A stretch of 25,886 bases of DNA, taken from positions 189,485-215,370 of the forward strand of contig NW_020170513.1 of assembly GCF_000524195.1 (NCBI RefSeq). The letters are read 5' to 3'. Shown in pieces: positions 20,546 to 25,886 of the stretch. Under the pieces are notes generated by a model that saw nothing but the letters and a program-made list of their open reading frames with translations, was not told where the DNA came from and made no database searches. A program made the translations under genes and the position numbers. The stretch comes from Echinococcus granulosus (taxonomy: Eukaryota > Platyhelminthes > Cestoda > Cyclophyllidea > Taeniidae). The first letter of the stretch is position 1; each line of letters starts with the position of its first letter.

Positions 20546-21235
20546 ATTTCATATCAAATGGTTGGCTTTTATTGTTACTTTTGTGACCTCTTAACAGCTA
20601 TTTGTGGAAAGGAGGTATCAACCCATCCCTTTGTTCATTATGCCCTACAGTTTAAAGATACCCTTATCGCCGTCTGTTATTTCGTGCCTTTCTGTTTTTT
20701 TTTTTTTCGTTTACTTATCACCACTTTGATGGACAGGCATTAATTATATTTCCTTTCAATCATTGTTTATGAGTTGGCGTACGGTATGTCTGCAGAAGGG
20801 TGATGCAGTAAAGTGAAGGTCACAAATAACTCTCCGTGAAATTTTATTTGTCCCACTGGAGTATTGTCCACTTTTCCACCTAACCAATGCGACTTCCTCC
20901 ATCAGTAGCCCCATCGTATTGCAGACGAAGGATAGGTAATTACGAAGACGCTGGGAAATGTTCCATCCTGGTACCTGCAGTGCCATCAGAGAGAACTTCT
21001 CGCAGGATCATCTTTGTGTCAAGCGGAACACATAATCCCACTTCTACACTTGATTTTAATTAATAAGGAGTGAGTGTGTTTGGAAACAACTCAAAATAAG
21101 TAATTACAAAAGCCTAAAAGGTTCCTTTACTTCAAACCTACGAGGTGCTTGAGGAAGTAGTGGCTGTCGAATGTACGACGCCGAGGTGCTCCACTCTCGT
21201 TGACACTCTAATTTGACGTCTCTGACGTAAAGGCA

Positions 21236-21323
21236 AATTTCACCTCCTCCGTTACACCTTCCTGGCATCTGCATTAGCCAGGCAGGTGAACTCATGCGAG
21301 TTGGAGGAGGCAAGGGTGAAATT
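21236..21323 (+). ncRNA. Candidate three-way junction, in unit copy 2
   Basis: Identical to 13583-13670 at an offset of 7,653, with the branches at 21255-21288 and 21289-21302. It gives no covariation evidence because the copies do not differ. Confidence 0.35.
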
Positions 21324-24300
21324 GGGAAAAGGTGGGAACGAAGGCAACTGAAGCCAGGTTGTTTGCTCCTAGTGATGAAAAAATCTCACAAATGTAAAGA
21401 TAGCAGTGCCAGTGTCACTTTCTAAGTCTTCTTCTATATAGTAATAAACTGGGGTTGAAGTGGGAAGCATACTACTCACTATTTACTACTTAGTAGGTCA
21501 GGATGGTCGAAGGACTACACCACAGAGTGGTAGTGTAAATCTCGGAGACAGACATACCCTTAGTACTCTGCTACACAGCTAAACAAACCAATAAATTTTC
21601 TTATTTTTTGTTAATCTTAATTTTTATCCTTTAGAAAAACTCATTAAAATTGAATATGATTTCTTTTGATGTGATAGCTCTATTAAGTAGTTACCACATC
21701 ATATATCCCTCAGTGATAGGAGTAGCCATTCATAAAGCAGATTATCTACCTTCAACACTTCTTTCACCCAAAGAGAGAGGCAAACCTGCTTTCGATCTCA
21801 CTTGTCTCACCTCACCGGCTTTTCTGTTTCACGCAGATGACTATCAATTGGCAATGTCATGGTCAAAGAAATGGTTGCATTCATAATTATGCTGAAAACA
21901 TAAAAGACAAAAAAAGACGAAAAATATAATTCTCTTGCGGTTGAGAGCAGCGTCGGTATGAGAAGTGCGATCCATAGTTCTGCCGTCTTCTTCCCGCTGG
22001 TTCACCAACCACTAGTTCTGACTCTTTCTAAGAGAAAGTATTTTTCCCTTTACCTGTGCAAGTTGCATCTTCTCATGCAGGCAAATCGAAGAAGTAAGCA
22101 TCTGTTCCCTAGGAATTAGGCAATCCCTAGTGAATGATGTCCATCACACACAAAGCAGGCGGTCCTGTGAGAGTAGGGCGTGGGAAGGGTGGCAAGTGAG
22201 CCAGTTGGCCATAACTAGTGGGATTGTAAAGTAACTAAGGGAAGTAGCAAAGAACACCAACAATTCGGTAGCTGTTGTAGACAATTTGGATACATTTTTT
22301 TCAAGGTGTGCGCGGCAGCCTTTTACGAAGCCTTCATTCCCTCTTAATGTCAAAGCAGCGCTTTGTCGACTTGACACTTTTGAATAGAACGCCTCAATTA
22401 CATCTAAGACCACAAAACAGTCCTTTTTTCATAATAAGGACAAAAAACGGCCTGCTTGACAAAATAATCCGCTATTTGGGGATTTATCAGTCGAGTTCAA
22501 TCGGTTAAACTCCTTGCTGGAGGAAGCACCCATCTGCTACCCGCCACACATTGCTCACCGACCGTCGGTGAAGGCTAAACAGCGACTGTGACGGAAGGCT
22601 TTGACGGCTCTGTGGCTGCACCAAATTTGGAGTCGGAGCACATTCAGAGGCGAAAAAGACAAATGGAGGAAAGCACACTGAGAGCTACTGCACCGATCGG
22701 TTGACGCACATCCACCCTTCAATCTGAATGCATTTGGACCCATGACGACGGTAGGTGGCACTCTCTTTGATTTGGTAAGTGGACATGTGAAACAACGGAC
22801 TTCTGCTTCTTCAGCTAAGGTAATTTAAAACTTCCGCCTTTTTTCTCTCCTATGGACCCCAACAGTACAAAAGGCCTTCACCAACGGTATTAATTAACGC
22901 TTCCTCCTGGAAGAACTTCAAATGGTCCTCCAAGTTTGTTACATCACTTAAAATCACGGCGACCGGTATTGCCTTGTTCCACTTCTTTGCTATTGTAGAG
23001 GCGATTCCTCCACACCAGTGGAAAAATGCATTTCTTTTCACCAGATTGTGGGATGGCAGAACACATTTAGCCTCTAATCCGCCACTCAAAGGTAACACGT
23101 TTGTGAAGACAACCTTTTTATGACCAAAATACCCCAATGGTCGCAGACATGCTCCTCGTTAGCCTACTTCTTATCAGCTTTTTTTATCAAAACATTGTCT
23201 GCATCCACCCTGTAAACTCAAATTTCCTTCCTCTATTTTCCTTCACAGTTCTCCACCAAGTGTATTCATGACTAGTAGTGGCAAGGATTTGTTCGTCGTT
23301 GAGACTGCCAGTTGTTAATTAAAACAACGCCCTCCAGCGCTTGGTGTGAGGTATGAATTCGCAGTCCTGCCTAAATGTCTAAGAGAAGAAACAGGATTGT
23401 TGATTTAGTAAATGCCTCAAGGCTGCCAGTCACTCCTTGAAGTAATTATAGGGTGGACGACTAACGCCATTAGAGTAGTGCAACATTTTATGCAACTTGC
23501 TTGATGAGGAAGTGACATCTTTGAAGGCATCAAAAATGCGATTGAAAAAACAATAAGGAGGTGAGTGGTAGGTAATTTAGTAGAGCAGTTCCTTTTTCTG
23601 TCAACAGTAGCGAGACTCATTCCACTGGCACAAGTTGGAAGAAGAGTTGGTCAGCAAAACACAGGACTCTCCAGAACAATGGAACCGATCAAAATTGATT
23701 ACCCTTTCAAGAGTTTCAACATTTTCAGTGAAGATGAATATGTTAATTGTTTTGATTTGAAACAAGGAACTTTGTCCCTTTCAGGGGCGTTCCGGTTAAA
23801 CCGCGACTTTTCGTATCCTGTTAGCTGCTAGTAAAAGAGATGCTACGGCAACTTTGCTGCGTGGATAATGGATGCGACTCGAGTCCTGACGCCTTCAGCT
23901 GAAAGGCCTAGCAGAACTACGCGTACTCTGATTCAGCAGCATATAAGGCTTAATGAAGGCTCCTTTGAACGAATGCATAGAACTTGAACTTGTGGATATC
24001 ATCATCGGGACAGCTCGAGTGCGGTACACTTTGGTTATGGGATTACTGACGACATTTTGGCATTTTGACTTCACATCTCCAACAGTCATCCCTGCGATCA
24101 GCAAGCACGTGGAATGCCTAACACTGGCATACCAAAACATTAGCAGTGAGCAAGAGACTAAGGAGACCTATTTTTCCATGGAGTGATGGATCCAATCCTT
24201 AGTGAGCATTCGCAGTTTTGAAGTGTCTTAGCACACTGCCACGGGAGACTTTCACGTTTCGCAGATGTGAGTACCCTTCGTGTAGCGCTTATTTCCTGAG

Positions 24301-25508
24301 TAAAAAGGAGACGGCAAAGCAGTGGAAGCTTGTCTAGGTTGGCAGATCAGCACCTGGGAGAAAGTGAATTCAAGTATTCTAGGATAATTTAACTGTAATG
24401 GCAAGCCTTGCGGTGTCAAATGCAGTAGCTGGAGACTGTGGGGAAAGTCAAATGCTCTTTTTACTTCTCACCATAATTTTGTAGCTTTTAAATCACAAAA
24501 TCCCTATTTGACTTAAACCTAGATGAAGTCGCACGAGAGAGATGCAAGCGACCAACAACGGCGAAGTGGCCAAGTGACATGGTTAGGCACATGGATATAC
24601 TACTGCCCTCAATAATAAGTAGGGTGTGCAGGCTCCCTTCAATACAACTTGTGGCACTTGCCACCCTTGTCTTCATTTTGTTTCTCCTCATTCACAAGTC
24701 AGATTATGTCTCGCTTCCTTCCTCCTTCCCCTTCCCTTTTTAACTCCTTAAAAATAGGCTGTCTGCCATTTAAATAACGTAAATGGTGAACTGAAAGAGT
24801 AGATTTTGTCTGCCGTGCGGCTAAATGGCTATCACTTGACAGGCCTCAGGTGCGTCAATCCCGTCTTGTAGTGCCTGCAAAGTATCATGAGCAAACTGTA
24901 ATAATATCAGATTTACAAAGTATTTCAAATATACTGCTCAATTTATCCCCTCTCATTTCCTTGTTCATTTAACCCTCTCCATGGATTCTCTAACTGCTGC
25001 CAAAATTGCACTACATTAAGTCAAAAATGAGACACAACTGTTCTGCCCAACAAAAAAAACAGTTTTTATTGACTATGTAATGTAATTACTATTTTGAAAA
25101 GATTATAAATTTCATAGGCGCAATCAAAGTGCGAAGGAAGCTGTTGTGGACCCGGTGGGAGAAACCGTAGCTGAAAGCTGAATTCGAATTTTAACTGTGG
25201 CGGCGGTAAGGATGGAAGGACACGAGAACATCATTGTAGAAATGCAAGGAAAAAAATTTGGCATTTTTTAAATATCGCAAGAGGTGTCTTGTTTCGTTGC
25301 CCTCCACCCACGAAGCACACCCATCGTAGAACAGCGTAGATGAGCCCTTACCTCCCAGGGTGGTGGCGCGTCAAGTTCCCAACAGAGGGGAAAAATACAC
25401 AACAATTGCAACTGTGAAGGCTATTTTAGAGCACTCTTTTCCATATACTCGCATTTCTGCTTCCTTAGTTAATGATGCCAACGGTCCCACGTGCCACACC
25501 GCCTTTTG

Positions 25509-25522
25509 TTTTGGCGCCAAAA
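25509..25522. promoter_or_regulatory. Perfect palindromic E2F-type site, in unit copy 2
   Basis: Identical to 17856-17869 at an offset of 7,653, with the same adjacent E-box. Confidence 0.4.
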
Positions 25523-25886
25523 GTGCGTCTGTGACAGAAGTTCGTCCAACCCAAGCTGAGAGGCATCTCCTTCATTTTTCTTTTTAGGAAACAATATGAT
25601 CTTGCATTCACATCCACTCTATCTATTTCCACATTGGGGGCCCCTCTACAGCCCTTCCACTGACACAAAAGCTGAGGCAAATTTGTGACTGCCACAGCTC
25701 ATCACCTATTCTGGGCACCACATAATGCGATAAGGATGCAAGTGTTTTAATTTAGATGAAGAAAATAAAAGGCAAACTGCCGAATTTTTGAGTCATTTAC
25801 CTGCAATTAAATGAGGCTGCTCTGGTAACAAGTGCCCTGACGAGAAGTGCCTCTTGGCATACCTCCCAACTGGCTACCTCCTCTAC

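Larger units (their letters stand above)
18234..25886 (+). repeat. 7,653 bp tandem unit, copy 2
   Basis: This is an apparently exact second copy, starting ATGTGCATGAGACAC and ending CTACCTCCTCTAC at the last base of the window. The copy finishes precisely at its own unit boundary, which a random cut through a longer tandem array would do only about once in 7,653. That favours an assembly-graph explanation or a contig deliberately ended there. Everything described for copy 1 recurs at +7,653. It contains no recognisable gene. Confidence 0.95.

Noticed and set aside
10581..25886. A virus or circular replicon as the 7,653 bp unit.
   Set aside because: No frame above 95 codons, no replication or capsid protein and no terminal repeats. 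A non-coding eccDNA remains possible but is not shown.

Overview
The window looks like non-coding nuclear DNA from a eukaryote, probably an invertebrate. GC appears to be in the low 40s per cent by eye. CpG dinucleotides are common, which argues against a heavily methylated vertebrate genome. There are no bacterial-style operons or Shine-Dalgarno/ORF patterns, and no open frame exceeds 149 codons on either strand, about what chance gives for this length. Degenerate ATCC-type simple repeats, A/T tracts and old dispersed repeats are present. A flatworm or another small-genome invertebrate would fit, but nothing here identifies the species. I recognise no protein-coding gene, rRNA, tRNA, CRISPR array or intact transposon.

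Layout. (1) 1-10350 is single-copy-looking DNA. It carries an ATCC-like tract and an A/T tract near 680-838. It also holds three diverged copies of one dispersed repeat: 1849-2029 (+), 5619-5812 (+) and 6160-6354 (-). A palindromic 16-20 bp motif near 1793 recurs inverted at 6897. Hairpin-forming stretches lie at 4173 and 7922-7978. Two further ATCC-like tracts lie just before the gap. (2) 10351-10450 is exactly 100 N, the usual filler for a gap of unknown size. (3) 10451-10580 is a 130 bp unique stub. (4) 10581-18233 and 18234-25886 are two head-to-tail copies of a 7,653 bp unit. They appear identical, including the homopolymer lengths I compared, and the second copy ends exactly at the last base of the window. 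This arithmetic (130 + 2 x 7,653) suggests a self-loop path in an assembly graph, a collapsed tandem array or a circular molecule, rather than an ordinary old duplication.

The 7,653 bp unit contains two diverged ~230 bp tandem repeats, three strong inverted-repeat structures within about 1 kb, a GC-rich 17 bp palindrome and a perfect 14 bp palindrome matching the optimal E2F site. One of the inverted-repeat structures folds on paper into a three-way junction. No genes can be shown to work together here. The window is best read as repeat-bearing intergenic or intronic DNA with a striking terminal tandem duplication. Distances and identities were worked out by eye.
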